A model generated the notes under the pieces. That model did no database searches, was not told the origin of the DNA, and was given only the letters and a program-made list of their open reading frames with translations. Source: Vitis vinifera (lineage: Eukaryota > Streptophyta > Magnoliopsida > Vitales > Vitaceae). Taken from it: a stretch of DNA of 64,000 nucleotides. The translations under genes and the position numbers were made by a program. Positions 38,901-52,478 of this stretch are shown one piece after another. Numbering within the stretch: the first letter of the stretch is position 1; the number at the start of each line of letters is the position of its first letter. The stretch is from NCBI RefSeq assembly GCF_030704535.1, contig NC_081822.1:4145001-4209000 (forward strand), in the 5' to 3' direction.

Positions 38901-39761
38901 GAAGAAAAGGATTTGAGGTTAGAAACTTACACGAGCATCAAACGTGTACCTATCAATACTGGTCCAATTATCCAAATCATAGGCAGTGAAGTGCTTGCAA
39001 CAGGCTGAAGCCTGAAGAACATCGACCTTTCCTCCTTCAAAAGTATCCCCTTGAAGCCCTCTCACGTAGGACACTGCATATTTTCCTGCGACCACTGGAT
39101 CTTCTCCGGGCGTCTCTTGCCCTCTCCCCCATCTTGGATCCCTAAATATATTGATATTTGGTGCCCAAAATGTCATACCCATCGCTTGTCCAGCGTTGTA
39201 CATTGCTCTTGTTTCAATTCCAATAGCCTTCACCACCAAAATCAAAACCAATTAATGGATTTTTTTTATAAAAAAAAAGGAAAGAAAGAAAGAAAAACAT
39301 GAATTTGATGAAGAAAACCATTGCATCCGAAGGATGAACTCTCTCACCTGTCCAATGCGGTACCAGAGGTGAGCATCAAAGGAGGCGGCGGTGAGGATGA
39401 CTTGAGGGAAACTGGTGGCCGAGCGAATGGTGCCATTGAATCGGATGCCGTGTCGGTCTCTGATGCCGTGTAGCGCTTCCGACCACCACTCGTAGGCGGG
39501 GATACCAAGCCTTGGAATGGAAGCAGCGGAGCTAATGAGTTGGGAGATTTTCTCATCCAATGTGAGACGAGAGATGAGGTCGCTGGCCCTTTGGCTGATG
39601 CGCAACGTGGTATTGCAGAAAGCATATGATTTTGTTAATGGGTCTGAGGAGTCACAAGCAAATGGAGGAGAAGAAGACTCAGTACAATGAACTCCAACCA
39701 GAAGCACACCAACCCCAAGGCAGATGACGAGGTTTATAAGAAGCAAGCTATGGAGTTTCAT
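35963..39761 (-). CDS. BXL7: GH3 beta-D-xylosidase (BXL7-like), copy A, 774 aa
   Basis: A secreted cell-wall glycosidase that removes terminal xylose, and in some members arabinose, from xylan-type side chains. Six exons: 39761-39348, 39227-38931, 38494-38325, 38222-38125, 37397-36633 and 36543-35963; they join in frame. The signal peptide is [23 protein letters not shown]3 hallmarks in order: [35 protein letters not shown], the catalytic nucleophile in IVSDCDAV (Asp299), [39 protein letters not shown] and a C-terminal fibronectin-III-like domain ([19 protein letters not shown]). The best family match by recalled motifs is Arabidopsis AT1G78060 (BXL7). One loop, [11 protein letters not shown], is one residue shorter and unlike copy B ([12 protein letters not shown]). 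The gene is complete, with no frameshift. Confidence 0.93.
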
Positions 39762-39813
39762 TTTTTCGATTTGCTAGGCTACAAGAACTTCCAACCCGCC
39801 ACCAAGCTTTACA

Positions 39814-39821
39814 CATTTATA
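39814..39821 (-). promoter_or_regulatory. TATA box of BXL copy A
   Basis: TATAAATG on the minus strand, 53 bp upstream of the ATG at 39761. This predicts a very short leader. Confidence 0.55.
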
Positions 39822-39829
39822 CCAATGCT

Positions 39830-40467
39830 GTCTACCTTTTACTTTCTCCCATATATTCCATCTCACTACAATCATTGCGATCTTGTTGGTAAATTACCTA
39901 AATTGCATTCCTTATAATCATTCCTATATGTACAAATCCGGCCCCTAGTCAACTAATCTATATCTGGGTAATTTTTTTAATTTAGTTATTCATTTTTTAA
40001 GTAAGTATCTCAAATCCTTAATTGGAATTTTTTTTTTTTTTTTTTATGCAAAATGTTTTCTAAGTTTTAGCATTCTCCCAAATTTTTAAGTGGAACATTT
40101 TTCTTAGAAGGAATATTGTATAGAGTATTTTTAATTTATGACTACATTTGATTGGTGAAATAAAATAGGATATATATATAATATCATTTTTAATAAAATA
40201 GAACTTCTTATAACATGAGTTAGGATATGTTGTTACCTTTTTTATCTTATGGCATGTTATATTTGCATGGTTATCCGTTGAAATAAATATGGTCCAAGCC
40301 CAAGCATGGAAACTGCTCGGTCTTGTCGATTTGGTCAAACGTTGGCCTTACCATATTTAAGATTTTGTTTGATATACGTAGGCTTAGGAAAACATCAATT
40401 TTAAAATCGATGACTGGCAGAGCCTGTCTTATGAGGCATACAAAGGAGGAACCATCCTTTGTATAGA
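39830..40467. other. Spacer between the two BXL genes
   Basis: The region upstream of BXL copy A and the 3' end of copy B share only about 640 bp, so the copy A promoter must be compact. It contains a T run (40030-40045) and AT-rich DNA but no reading frame of interest. Confidence 0.5.
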
Positions 40468-43400
40468 TCATACTACAACGGTAACTGGATGTTCCTGATC
40501 TCCTACAACCAAGAAATGAGTCCCTTCTTCTATCACCATCAGCCCATCTTTGTTGGGTCCGCTGAAGTGCTCACAAGGGTTCAACAAAAACCCAACATCA
40601 GCGCTTTCCCCCCCATTCAGATGCACACTCTGAAATGCAACCAGCTGTTTTATGGGACTCCCAGCACTGGCCTTCAAACGCCTTACAAATAGCAACACCG
40701 AATGTTTACCCGCCATCTCTCCATCATTTCTGACTCTAATGGAGATCGATATGTTGTTGGAATCACATAACTCTTTCCCCAGCTCTGCAACTGAGGTGTA
40801 ACGGATGGAATCTGTGTTCTCATACACGTGAGCAGTTGAGGACTGATTGAAATAGAGCTTATTGCGGGTGACAGGGATGGTCTCACAAGAATAGGTTGAG
40901 TAGCTGAGGCCATAGCCAAATTCAAAAACCTTTTCCCCTGTGTAGAATCTGTAAGTGCGCCCAGGATAGCCTGAATTTGATTCAGGCCGCATCCTCATGT
41001 CTGTCATTGGTATTTTAGTAAAATCTTGTGGATACCAAGTAACCGGCAATCTCCCCCCTGTGTGGCAACATTAAGTGCACAGTCAGTCTCTCCAATTTCT
41101 TTAGCAGTGGAACGATTTTCTTAAGCATTGGCAATGAAATTACCTGGGTTATGGTCACCGAAGATGGTTTCTGCAATTGCAGCCCCACCAGCTCCGCCTG
41201 GATAACCAGCCCACAAGATGCTTCCAATGTTGTTGCTGTATTTGGCAAAAGATATATCCACAGGGCCTCCGCTAAGAAGCACCAACACAACTGGCTTCTT
41301 TGCAGCGTTCGCAACACAGATGATGAGTTGCTGTTGCTTTCCTGGGAGCACCAAGTCCAAACGATCATGGGCCTCCCTCTCTTGAGTTTGATCCAATCCC
41401 ATAACCAGAACCACATAATCAGCTTTTTGGGCTATCTCCACTGCCTTTTCTATTGATGGGGAAGAGCATGCAACCGCATCGCAACCTGGGTGATACATTG
41501 TGCTCTTAACATAGCTCTGCAGTGCTTGCAATGGTGTGATGAATTTACAGGGAGGCCCTGCATAATTTCCAATTAGCGTTTTTGGGGAATTGGCATTCGG
41601 GCCTATTACAGCGAGGGACATGGTTTTTCCTTTGGGAAGTGGAAGGAGCCTCTGAGAGTTCTTTAGAAGGACAATGCCGTCCCGAGCAGCATCCAGGGCC
41701 AGAGTCTGATGCTCCACCGAGCAGACTTGGTTTGGACCGATGTCACCGTAAGGTTGTCCCTTGGGATTGCCATTGAAAAGACCTAACCTCATTCTCACAG
41801 CGAAGAGATTCTCAAGGGCTCTGTCTAGTTCAGATTCAGGCAGTTTTTTCTGCATAACTGCTGATTTCGTATGATTCAGCAAGTAGGTGCCACAGTTTAC
41901 GTCCATGCCTGCACATTTTTTCAACCAAAAAAAAAAGGGGCATAAGCTAAGATTGTTATGGAGACTGGATGTATTAGAAATCCATCCAGTACAGAAAAGA
42001 TATGGCATCTGGTCTATTAAACAAATATGAAGGTACAGAAAAAGAAAAAAAATGTAACAGGGCCCTTGTAAGACTATTCAAGAACGCCAGTAGGGCACAA
42101 GTAAGGACATGGGCGGGGGAGAGGATGGTGTTGGGGTGGGTTTCTAGCTCATACATGATCATTAGCATGCTTCATGGTGAAAATGTTGATCAAATTTCAA
42201 GATTGTTATAATCTTTTCAGGTAATTTTCATCAATATTCAGGGAAGTTGGGTCTGCAAACAGTCGAGAGGAATTCAGCTTTGGTCGACCTTGACTTTCCT
42301 TTCCCTTAAAAGATGTCCCTAAAAATAGTTCTTATACTTTTATGTAGTACCTCAATTCCAAAAACCAATTTTTCTCTCCATGTCTTAATGTAAGAAGGGT
42401 TATGGAAACCAAGTGAAATTTGTTTTGACCAAATATCTTCGATTTATTCTAAAAGATCATCTTTTTTAAAACAAAAAAAATATTAACATGTCAACTTTTT
42501 CAAATTAAAAAAAGTATTTTTTATTTTGAAAAATAAAATATTATTTTTAAAATCTATTGCCAAACATGGCCCCACAATCGGATTCCAACTCCAGAGAATC
42601 CCATAACACAGATCCAAGATAAGACGAGGTACAGAATGGTTCATGCATCACAAATAAGAGTGAAAAAAGAAAAAGAAAAAAAAGTGACAGTCCACTTGAA
42701 AAAGCCAGGAGGATGGACAAACCACACAGCAGCATGCGGGCTTCCGTGCAAGAGGATGGTTCAATTATTCATCAGTAGACCTACTTTTTTCTACAAGTCC
42801 TAGTCCAGTTAAAAGTCCGGGCCCAGCCATCGTAGTGGACTTTCACAGAAATGGGAGAATTATACAAATAAATAAAAAATTAAAAAAAGATATTACGTAT
42901 ACTGTAAACAGATTTGGCACCAATATTTTAACAGATTAAAACAAAAAATAAAAAAATGTGAAATAAGTATGCACATGTAAACTTCTCATAGATCAAGGAA
43001 CGGAAAAAGAGAAAAAGGTCCATTCATACCAGCCTTAAGAACATCCACAACTGCATCCTCGGGTGTTTTGGCAAATCCATAAGAATCATGAATGAGGGAC
43101 ACAGCATCACAGTCGGACGTGATGTACCTGATCATTAATTCATTATCAGTATAAATAGCAGGCGAGCAGGCACATGAGTTATTCCGATACCCTTGTTTGT
43201 AAAATGAGTTCATTAATTAATGCTATGTTATGTCACCCTTGGAAGTTCCATCTTTTCCTGGCAGTATTGGTCAAGAGATTGAAATCGGCACAGCTTGGGA
43301 CTCCATTCACTCGGTTGTAAGCACACATTATCCCACTCGCCCTCCCTTCCTCTATGCATCTGTGGAATGGTGGTTGGTATGTATCTGCCAAATCTTGCAT

Positions 43401-44660
43401 TGTCACCTGTATCCAACACCCAACCAGAAATATAAAATAAAACCACTCTTATCGGTCCATTCAGAGGCATCATGCGTGGCTTGACTAAACAAAAAGGAAA
43501 AAAGGACCCAATTTCCAACAATCTAAAAGCACGCACCTTACTCTAATTCAAAAAAGAGACAAAAAGGATCAATGATTCAATACAATAATGCAAGTCACGA
43601 TGAAGTTTGAATGGGAGTGTCAGATATAAGGAAATTTACTGCATTTGAAAACATGAAAAATTTGGCCATGAAAACTGAAAGATAAAGATTATCCATCAGT
43701 GGAAAACCACATAAATGCCAAGCCTGATAAAGATCTTCCACCGATCTGCTCTTAGTAAGTTCAAATATGAAATGATGAGGTTTTGGACAGGGGGGATGTT
43801 TGAACGATGCTCCAATGATCCAATCAAACGCACCCAAAATCAAATAGAAATGAAGAAAAGGATTGGAGGGCGGAAACTTACACGGGCGTCAAACTTAAAT
43901 CTATCGATGCCCTTCCAGTCGTCCAAATCATAGGCGGTGAAGTGTTTGCAACAAGCCGAAGCCTGAAGCTCACCACACCGTTTCAGTCCTCGAAGACAAT
44001 CCCCTTGAACCCCTCTGACGTAGGACACTGCATAGCTTCCCGTGACCAGTGGATCTTCGCCGGGGGTCTCTTGACCTCTTCCCCATCTGGGGTCCCTGAA
44101 TATGTTTATATTTGGTGCCCAGAATGTCATACCCTTAGTTTGTCCCGCATTGTACACAGCTCTAGCTTCCACTCCGATCGCCTTCACCAACAAAATCAAA
44201 TCGCATTAGTCAGATATCAAGAGTGAAGTTACTGCAGTACTGAAGCATCAAATCTCACCCGTCCGATGCGGTACCAGAGATGAACATCGAAGGAGGCAGC
44301 AGTGAGGATGACTTGAGGGAAGCTGGTGGCGGAACGAATGGTGCCGTTGAACCTGATGCCCGGTCCAGCATCGGCCACTCCGTGTAACGCTTCCGACCAC
44401 CATTCGTAAGCGGGGATACCCAAGCGTGGAATGGCCGGGGCGGAGTTAACAAGCTGGGAGATTTTCTCGTCCAATGTGAGACGAGACACCAGGTCACGGA
44501 CCCTGTCAGGTATGGGTAATGTGGTTTTGCAGAAGTGGTATGATTTGGTTGATGGGTTAGAGGAATCACAGGAGAACGGAGGAGATTGAGTGGACTCAAC
44601 TCCTACCAGGATGACAGTAACGTAGATGAGGTTTATGAGAAGCAAGCTGTGGAGTTTCAT
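40468..44660 (-). CDS. BXL7: GH3 beta-D-xylosidase (BXL7-like), copy B, 774 aa
   Basis: Six exons: 44660-44259, 44181-43882, 43406-43237, 43127-43030, 41908-41144 and 41057-40468. Exons 3, 4 and 5 are identical in length to copy A (170, 98 and 765 nt), and every intron sits at the same codon and phase. The signal peptide is [20 protein letters not shown]. Hallmarks include [35 protein letters not shown], the nucleophile in ITSDCDAV (Asp296), MGLDQTQE and [16 protein letters not shown]. The residue stretch before the nucleophile is NFQG rather than the GFDG of copy A. The start at 44660 is preferred over an in-frame ATG 75 bp upstream because it gives the same [10 protein letters not shown] signal peptide as copy A. 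Intron 4 (43029-41909) still aligns with that of copy A. Confidence 0.93.
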
Positions 44661-44722
44661 TTTGTGGGTATGTGGAATGGTGGAGAAGAAGAAATGAACT
44701 TCAAAGCGTTGGAAGCTCTCAC

Positions 44723-44733
44723 TGATATATGAC
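44723..44733 (-). promoter_or_regulatory. Possible TATA element of BXL copy B
   Basis: TCATATATCAG on the minus strand lies about 65 bp upstream of the ATG. The spacing is similar to that of the TATA box of copy A. It is weaker than a consensus TATA box. Confidence 0.3.
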
Positions 44734-46225
44734 ACCTTAGACCGTACTTCAATTCACCAACTACAGCTGTGCTTTTGTTGTTTTAACTTTTCACCCACCT
44801 AATTAGTAAGTTCACACATCTATTTCGGAATCAGAAGATAAATCATAAATGTGCTTAACAATCATATTATAGTCTAAATTCCAATACTCCTCTCCTGTCT
44901 TATGTTGGACAAGTGGACCTTCATGTCTTCTGGCCCATGCTTAAATGCTACTACCCCTCTTGCTTAATGGGCTTCTGGGAGCCCGGCGGCCTGTGGAAGT
45001 TGTTTGATGGGAATATCAATAGTTACAACATTATAGAATAAGTGATCGGAATATCCATTTTGATGATCTTTTAAAAGCACTTAATATTTATCCAAAAGAA
45101 ATCATTTTCGTATTTTAAATAAGCTACGATGTTCCTTCTTTCCCTTTTTAAGTCTCTTATGTTTATCCACAAGGCAATGCGTTTATATATATATACTAAA
45201 AGACAAATAGCTGCTTGCATGAAAAGGCAAATACTTAAATCGGATTGCGTTGACTCATGACCGGAGAGCAGCAAGTATCCGATCTATACGGAGTCTCCAT
45301 AATTTTTCTTGACTGGATATAAAATGACTTTAGCATGGTTGCCTCCCATTAAAAAAAAAAGGGTACAGCATTGCCATAAAGCCCTGCACAGCAGAGTTCT
45401 ATTAATATAAACATCTATTTGTCGGCCAACCCACCAAAAAAATATTTTATTTTGGCAAAAGCAAAAACAAAAGAAAGAAAGTAAAAAAGAAAGATAAAAA
45501 AGTGACAAAAACAAAAAACAAAAAAACAAAAAAAAGGCAGATGCAATTAGATCGGTAGAGTCCCATCAGTCTCCTTGACCTAGTCCAACTCTCATCTAAG
45601 TCTATCTCGGATTCCACTTGTTTCCCCCTTTCCCAGCACTCAATAACTAACGTACGGATATGTCCTCATTTTTATACTAATAGTATCTTAATTTTCTTAA
45701 ACAAACTCGGTTTGATCGTCCCTATTCCCTTCAGGATTCCTTAATGTGCCGACACATCAAGCGTGAGCTGGTTGTTACAGAGGCATGTGATGAAAATTGA
45801 AGATGATATTTCAAAGCTAGCTAGCGATTCCAAAATAAAGGTCAAAAAAAGGAACCCACCCCAACCCTTACGGCCTTATCCATTTCCTCCACATTTATTA
45901 TGAGGCCAATCACCACCACTGTAGAAATGAAATTTTGCGGCCATTAAAATAAGATGTAAACTGTCTTTTGACAATGCTTTTAATGTAAATAAAAAAAGAA
46001 AAAGACAAGTAAAGTTGGAGTCTTTATAAAAAGCCATGTAACTAGGGTGACCCGATCTATCTATAACTACTTTAACCTGTTTAGTTATTAGTATCAAATT
46101 GACTTGTTTATGAGCCAAGTTATTAATGTTATATATTTTAAATTAAAATTTTTAAAACATTTTTTGAACTTATAAATATCATTTAGTTAAAAAATTAAAT
46201 AAGAAAATTTTCACATATTTTATTA

Positions 46226-47824
46226 TATAAAATAATAATATCTTGTAATTAAATATCAATAAAATAAGAAACAAACATAGTATTAAAATTTTAATTGACT
46301 TTGTGTATTATAAATATATTATAATTATAAATTAATTAATTAATATTTTTTTTAAAATAAACTTGAAGGCCAAAGCAATTACAAATTATTTTAAAATAGT
46401 GTACTCATAAATTTAAAATTTTTAATAGGTTAAACGGATTATAATCATGTTTAATTGATTAGAACCCTATTAACAAATTAAAATCATGTGAATCATTTAT
46501 TAAACGGGTTAAATGAGTTATATTTTGTTATTCATATAATAAATAGGTCATATTGGTATCACTTCATTCTAATATCATCATTAATCCATTTATATTCAAA
46601 TTAAATAAATTATTACTATTTTTTTATCTTATTGTAACAGTAACTAGACAAGAAAAAAGGCCAAAAAAAAAACTTAATTTAATAATCAATATATTAAAAT
46701 AAAAAAAAGATAATTTCATCTTTTAATAAATAAATAAATTCCACATTCAACCCCTATAAAATAATAATATCTTGTAATTAAATATCAATAAAATAAGAAA
46801 CAAACATAATATTAAAATTTTAATTGACTTTGTGTATTATAAATATATTATAATTAAAATTTAATTAATTAATATTTTTTTAAAAATAAACTTGAAGGCC
46901 AAAGCAATTACAAATTATTTTAAAATAGTGTACTCATAAATTTAAAATTTTTAATAGGTTAAACGGATTATAATCATGTTTAATTGATTAGAACCCCATT
47001 AACAAATTAAAATCATGTTAATAATTTATTAAACGGGTTAAATGAGTTATATTTTGTTATTCATATAATAAATAGGTCATATTGGTATCACTTCATTCTA
47101 ATATCATCATTAATCCATTTATATTCAAATTAAATAAATTATTACTATTTTTTTATCTTATTGTAACAGTAACTAGACAAGAAAAAAGGCCAAAAAAAAA
47201 ATAACTTAATTTAATAATCAATATATTAAAATACAAAAAGATAATTTCATCTTTTAATAAATAAATAAATTCCACATTCAACCCCTATAAAATAATAATA
47301 TCTTGTAATTAAATATCAATAAAATAAGAAACAAACATAATATTAAAATTTTAATTGACTTTGTGCATTATAAATATATTATAATTAAAAATTAATTAAT
47401 TAATTTTTTTTAAAAAAATAAACTTGAAGGCCAAAGCAATTACAAATTATTTTAAAATAGTGTACTCATAAATTTAAAATTTTTAATAGGTTAAACGGAC
47501 TATAATCATGTTTAATTGATTAGAACCCTATTAACAAGTTAAAATCATGTTAATCATTTATTAAACAGGTTAAATGAGTTGTATTTTGTTATTCATATAA
47601 TAAATAGGTCATATTGGTATCACTTCATTCTAATATCATCATTAATCCATTTATATTCAAATTGAATAAATTATTACTATTTTTTATCTTATTATAACAC
47701 CAACTAAACAAGAAAAAAGATAAATAAAAAAAAACTTAATTTAGTAATCAATATAATAAAATACAATAAAGATAATTTCATCCTTTAATAAATAAATAAA
47801 TAAACAAATTCCACACTCAACCCC
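46226..47824. repeat. Tandem array: three units of about 530 bp
   Basis: Units at 46226-46754, 46755-47285 and 47286-47824 each begin TATAAAATAATAATATCTTG. They share AACTTGAAGGCCAAAGCAAT, GGTTAAACGGA, GGTCATATTGGTATCACTTC and TCCACA.TCAACCCC in order. Identity is high between units 1 and 2, and unit 3 is slightly more diverged. The units are AT-rich and non-coding. The unit's CCCCTATA end also closes unit 3 at 47825. Confidence 0.93.
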
Positions 47825-50800
47825 TATATCCTTTCCATAATACAAAATTGATTCGGGTTTAACATCCGACACATATCACCATCGTTACCCTAATAGTAAC
47901 GAAAGAAAGCAGTTCCAACTTCTTTAGTTAACCAAATTTATAAATCACTCTAGTTGCTTAGGCTCGCTCATGGCCTAAGATGGGTCATTCCTAATTGATT
48001 TAAAGCCTAAGTCAGCCTAATGTCACGAACTATTTATTTGGTGTTCATGACCGTAGTGAGGTGTTGAACAAAATTAGTATGTTGACTTATTTGAATTGAA
48101 TGTAATGAGAATTGCTCCAAGAAAATGGCGTATATGTAGTGTTGGAATATTTTTTCAGAATTCAAGTAGGCCAATTCGGTTAAGTTTGGAGAGTTTGTCG
48201 CTAACTAAGGAGTTGACAATGAAAAGGAACTTAACCATCTCCTATACAAACCGATTAAGAGGTGGAATCATTCTCCTAATGAGTACATAATAGGATGAAA
48301 CCAATTAGCATAGTAGCATTAAAATGCATGATATGTAGGTTGAGCCCCTTTGATTCTTACCCATAGGGTTGTCATACGGGCCGGGCCGCTGCATGGAAGC
48401 CCAAGGCTCGTGACATTAAGGATGCGATGCGTTCATGCTATTTGTTAGTCCTTTCTAGAAAGTCGACCATTTAAGATTGAGAAGAAAAAAATAATAATAA
48501 ACGGATAAACAAACAAAGAAACAGACAGGTAGTCTGTTAGCCAATGTCTCACGACTGACTTTTGAAGGCGTAAGAGATGAAAAATAGAGCGACACGTACC
48601 AGGTTTGGCTAAAAAACGTGTCAAAGCATTTGAATGGGTTGAACAAATGCCCACCTGCTGCAGCCTGTCGGCGTTACTTAATTTCATGATGTGACTTGGC
48701 CACTGCCTTAATTAAAATCAACATGCCAAGTCCATTCCACAACCATAAATTATTCGTTGAGGAAAAATAGATAACAAGCCCATTACACTGGTGATGATGA
48801 CGGGCCTTGAGAAGAAGTTTCTCATTCCAAGTAAATCTTCAATCTTAAAATTTAATATCGACTGGGTTTGAATTCCAACCCACCTCAAAGTCTGTTTTTA
48901 AACCTAACATCGATATCAAATTATGTGAATGGTCTTCTAAAATCAACATGTCCCCATTGTCATGATCTTCAGGCTCCAATAGTCGTTGCATTTTAGCTTA
49001 TTATTATTATAATTAAATCTCTCTGGTACACATGTAATAATATTAAGGACAATGAAAACAAATCGAAATCCACCTCATTGGAAATTTCATCAAACCACGA
49101 CCAAAAACAGCCACTTTTGACAATTCTTCCCTCACATATGTAATTTGCAGGAAAATTCCCTTTGAAAGCTGTCGTCTTTCAATGGAATTTGGTTTTCAAA
49201 ACTTGGAAAGAAAAACAATGAGTTTTTCCATTTCAAAGAAGGACAAGTGTGCAAAATCTCAGATACCAGTACTTTTCAATGAATCTACATTTTCCATGGT
49301 ATGTTTGTATGTGATAAAAAATATTTGAGATTTTATTGGGTCGCCACAATAGCAAGTTTCACGCGCCGAAAACGTCGCCGTTTGATGTACGGACAGGCAT
49401 ATGGGGGTGTGGATGTGTATGAATATACATTCTTGCAAATAATTATTACCCAGAATTGGTTTTTTATGAAAAGGCACATCGAAGGTATCGGGCCGATGCG
49501 TGGAAGAAAGGGCCAATGGAGTAGCACGGAGTTGGTGGTGACATGAGCTCCCTTCTACAGTGATCCCCACCCATTCAAATCAAATGGATGTCACTCTCAG
49601 CCTCGGCCCCTTCATATATCATACCGCGTGTGGTCAATTGTCGTCTTATGATGCTTACGAGAAAGAGAAGGAGAATTGTAGCGTTAGGGAATTTTCTAAA
49701 TCCTGGGAAACTTCACCCAATAAACCCGAAAATGAGTGGATTTGATAATAATATTTATAAAATAAAATATTTACACCATAAAATATATATGATAGGATTT
49801 AGATCATGGAATTAGAATACAAACGAATTGATTCAAAGTACAAAAATGTATATATGATATGATTTGATGATATTTTTTCAATAATTAGTAAAAAAAAATA
49901 CATTTTTATATTATAATTAAACTTATACAAATCTCATTGCTTATATATACGAATTGACTAGGTGCATGATTCACGTAGGTTTAAGTATGAAACTTAAACT
50001 TCAAAAACATAAGCAATCCACTGTATGAAATACTATTACGAGGCATGGGATGTAACACCCCAAAATTTACTCTAGGGTAAAATAATAATTTATAAAGTAA
50101 TTAATTAATTAAATTCATTAAGGATGAAAAAATCATTTTTACAATTACTAATCTTACATACAAATTATTATTCCTTATGTCTTCGCTATTCAAAAAACCC
50201 TATCAATCAAAATTAGAGAATCAAATATAGTAAGGATAAGTGTTAGAAGTTCAGAGTTGAAGTTCAAGTCTTTTTTTAAGGTAAGATTTTAACTCTAAAT
50301 TAATATATTATATTCGTTAGTTAGTTTTGAACACGTTAGATATTTTTTAAAAAATTTTAAATTTAGATTAGAGTTAATTTACTTTTTTTTTAATTCGTTT
50401 TAATATTAAAATATTAAAAATTTAAGATTTTGATTTATTGTTGAAAATTGAAAAATCTTAAGTTTTTAGATTAAAAAAAAATATTTGAAATATTTTAATT
50501 TAGGTTAGAGTTAATCTATTTAAAATTTTCAGGTCAAAATATTGAAATTATAAATATAGTTATCTCATTGATGAAAATAGATAAATTCAATTTTTTTTAA
50601 ATAAATAGATCTAAGCATTGAAATTTCAAAAAATAAAAATAAAAATAATAAATGAGCAAATAATTATATTTTTATATGTGGCTTAAGGATTGGAAAATAT
50701 TTGAAAAAAAAAAAAAAGGCGTTAAGTGTGCACAATTCCTATAGATTAGAAAAAAGAAAGGATGCGTGTGAGGAAGGCTTTTATATATATATATATAATA

Positions 50801-51741
50801 TGGAGACTTGGGTGTTAGGTGAGGAAGAACGAGTATGATGGGAAAAAAATAATATTAATAACAAGGGAGATATGTACGGATAGTATGTCTGGTGGTTATA
50901 TATATATTATTATTATTATGTTAACAATAACGGTGAGTTGTTAGGATACAGATTATGTTTGGTGAAAAAAATATATATATTGAAAGTGAGAGAATATAAT
51001 TTATAAATAAAATGAAGTAAAGTTTTTTATGTTAGTTATACTAATGATGGGTGTAAGTTAATAAATAGCATAGAATTTAATTAATGAAATAAATTGTAAT
51101 TAATAAAATTATGTTATGTTCCAATAAATAAATTGAAAATAAAATTTAAGTTTTATATGAATTAGAAATTTATTACTTTTTCTTAAATATGAATAGATTA
51201 AATTATCTTTCATAATTAAAAACATTATTTTGAATACCTAAAGTTTTAGAATTATCAAACCTATAATTTTAGATAAATAGTAATGATTATTTCTTTTATA
51301 CTTTGTTAGATGAAGAGTAAATTTTTCAAGATTATTTTTTTCTAAAGTTTTTGAAGATTTTTTTTGAGGCAAGGGAAATTAATATAGATTTTGTAAAAGA
51401 AAATAAATCATATATATATATATATGTGTGTGTGTGTTAAATACTTGGGGATTTTTCGAGAATAAAAAAATAAAAAAATTTGACTTTGGTTTGTTTGACC
51501 TTATCAACGAGATATAATAGTTGACCTTTACATTTTCATGGTAGGAAATGTAATTGATTTGAACCCTAAGTTATAGGTTACTAGTACTACTAGTGTTTGG
51601 TTCCGTTTACCTTAAAAGGAACATTTGAGGCTAGCCACCTATTTGTAAAGTTCCACTTAAATGGATATTATTTATTATTTGATAATCAGAATAGAAATAA
51701 TTAAAATATATTTGTTTTGAAATGAATATGAAATGATTTTG

Positions 51742-51767
51742 ATATATATATATATATATATATATAT
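51742..51767. repeat. (AT)n microsatellite
   Basis: Thirteen uninterrupted AT dinucleotides inside AT-rich DNA. Confidence 0.9.
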
Positions 51768-52478
51768 GCTAATGTTTGGTTAAATATTTTAAAATGTATT
51801 AACATATTTGTACTCAAACGTTCTTATGAAAATGATTTTACACTAAATCTCCTATTTGTAAGCATTATTCAAACTATTTGATTCATTAGCATAACAGTCG
51901 AATTAGCTTGTTAGGACATGTGTCAAAACTCTCTTTATTTTTTTTAGCATTGTTTAGATGTTAAAATTTGTTTTCCATTAATATTATTTGAGTTTAGAGT
52001 TATTTAGACAATAGCACTTGATTTAATTTGTTAGTTTCAAAAATTATTATTTGAAGATTTTAGAATTTTTTTTTGTTCTACTATTCTGAATATAAATTTG
52101 GTAATTAGTAAATTTTCAGTTATAATATAAATGTTTGTATTGTTTTCATTTTGAGCTTCTGGGCTTAAAATGTAAAATAACCGTCATACCCTTTGAGCAG
52201 GTTTGGAGGCTTCACATGGGATGTGTGTGTTTTCATTCGAGTTAATTCTTTTGGATGCCTAAATGAAATCCCTTTGTATATATGTATATATTTTGTTTCT
52301 AAAATATAAACTTTTATGCATTATTTACTTAAAACTTCTTCCCTAAGAAATCAATTTGCATTATTGTCAATCCCATGTTCATTATTATTGAGGACAAGTC
52401 TCATTATTCATAATGTTGGATCCTTATAAGAAAAATTTAAACAAAAAAATATGTATCTTCGAAATGATTTTGGCTTGT

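Noticed and set aside
46226..47824. CRISPR-like array
   Set aside because: The repeats are about 530 bp with no spacers, in a plant nuclear context. This is an ordinary tandem array.
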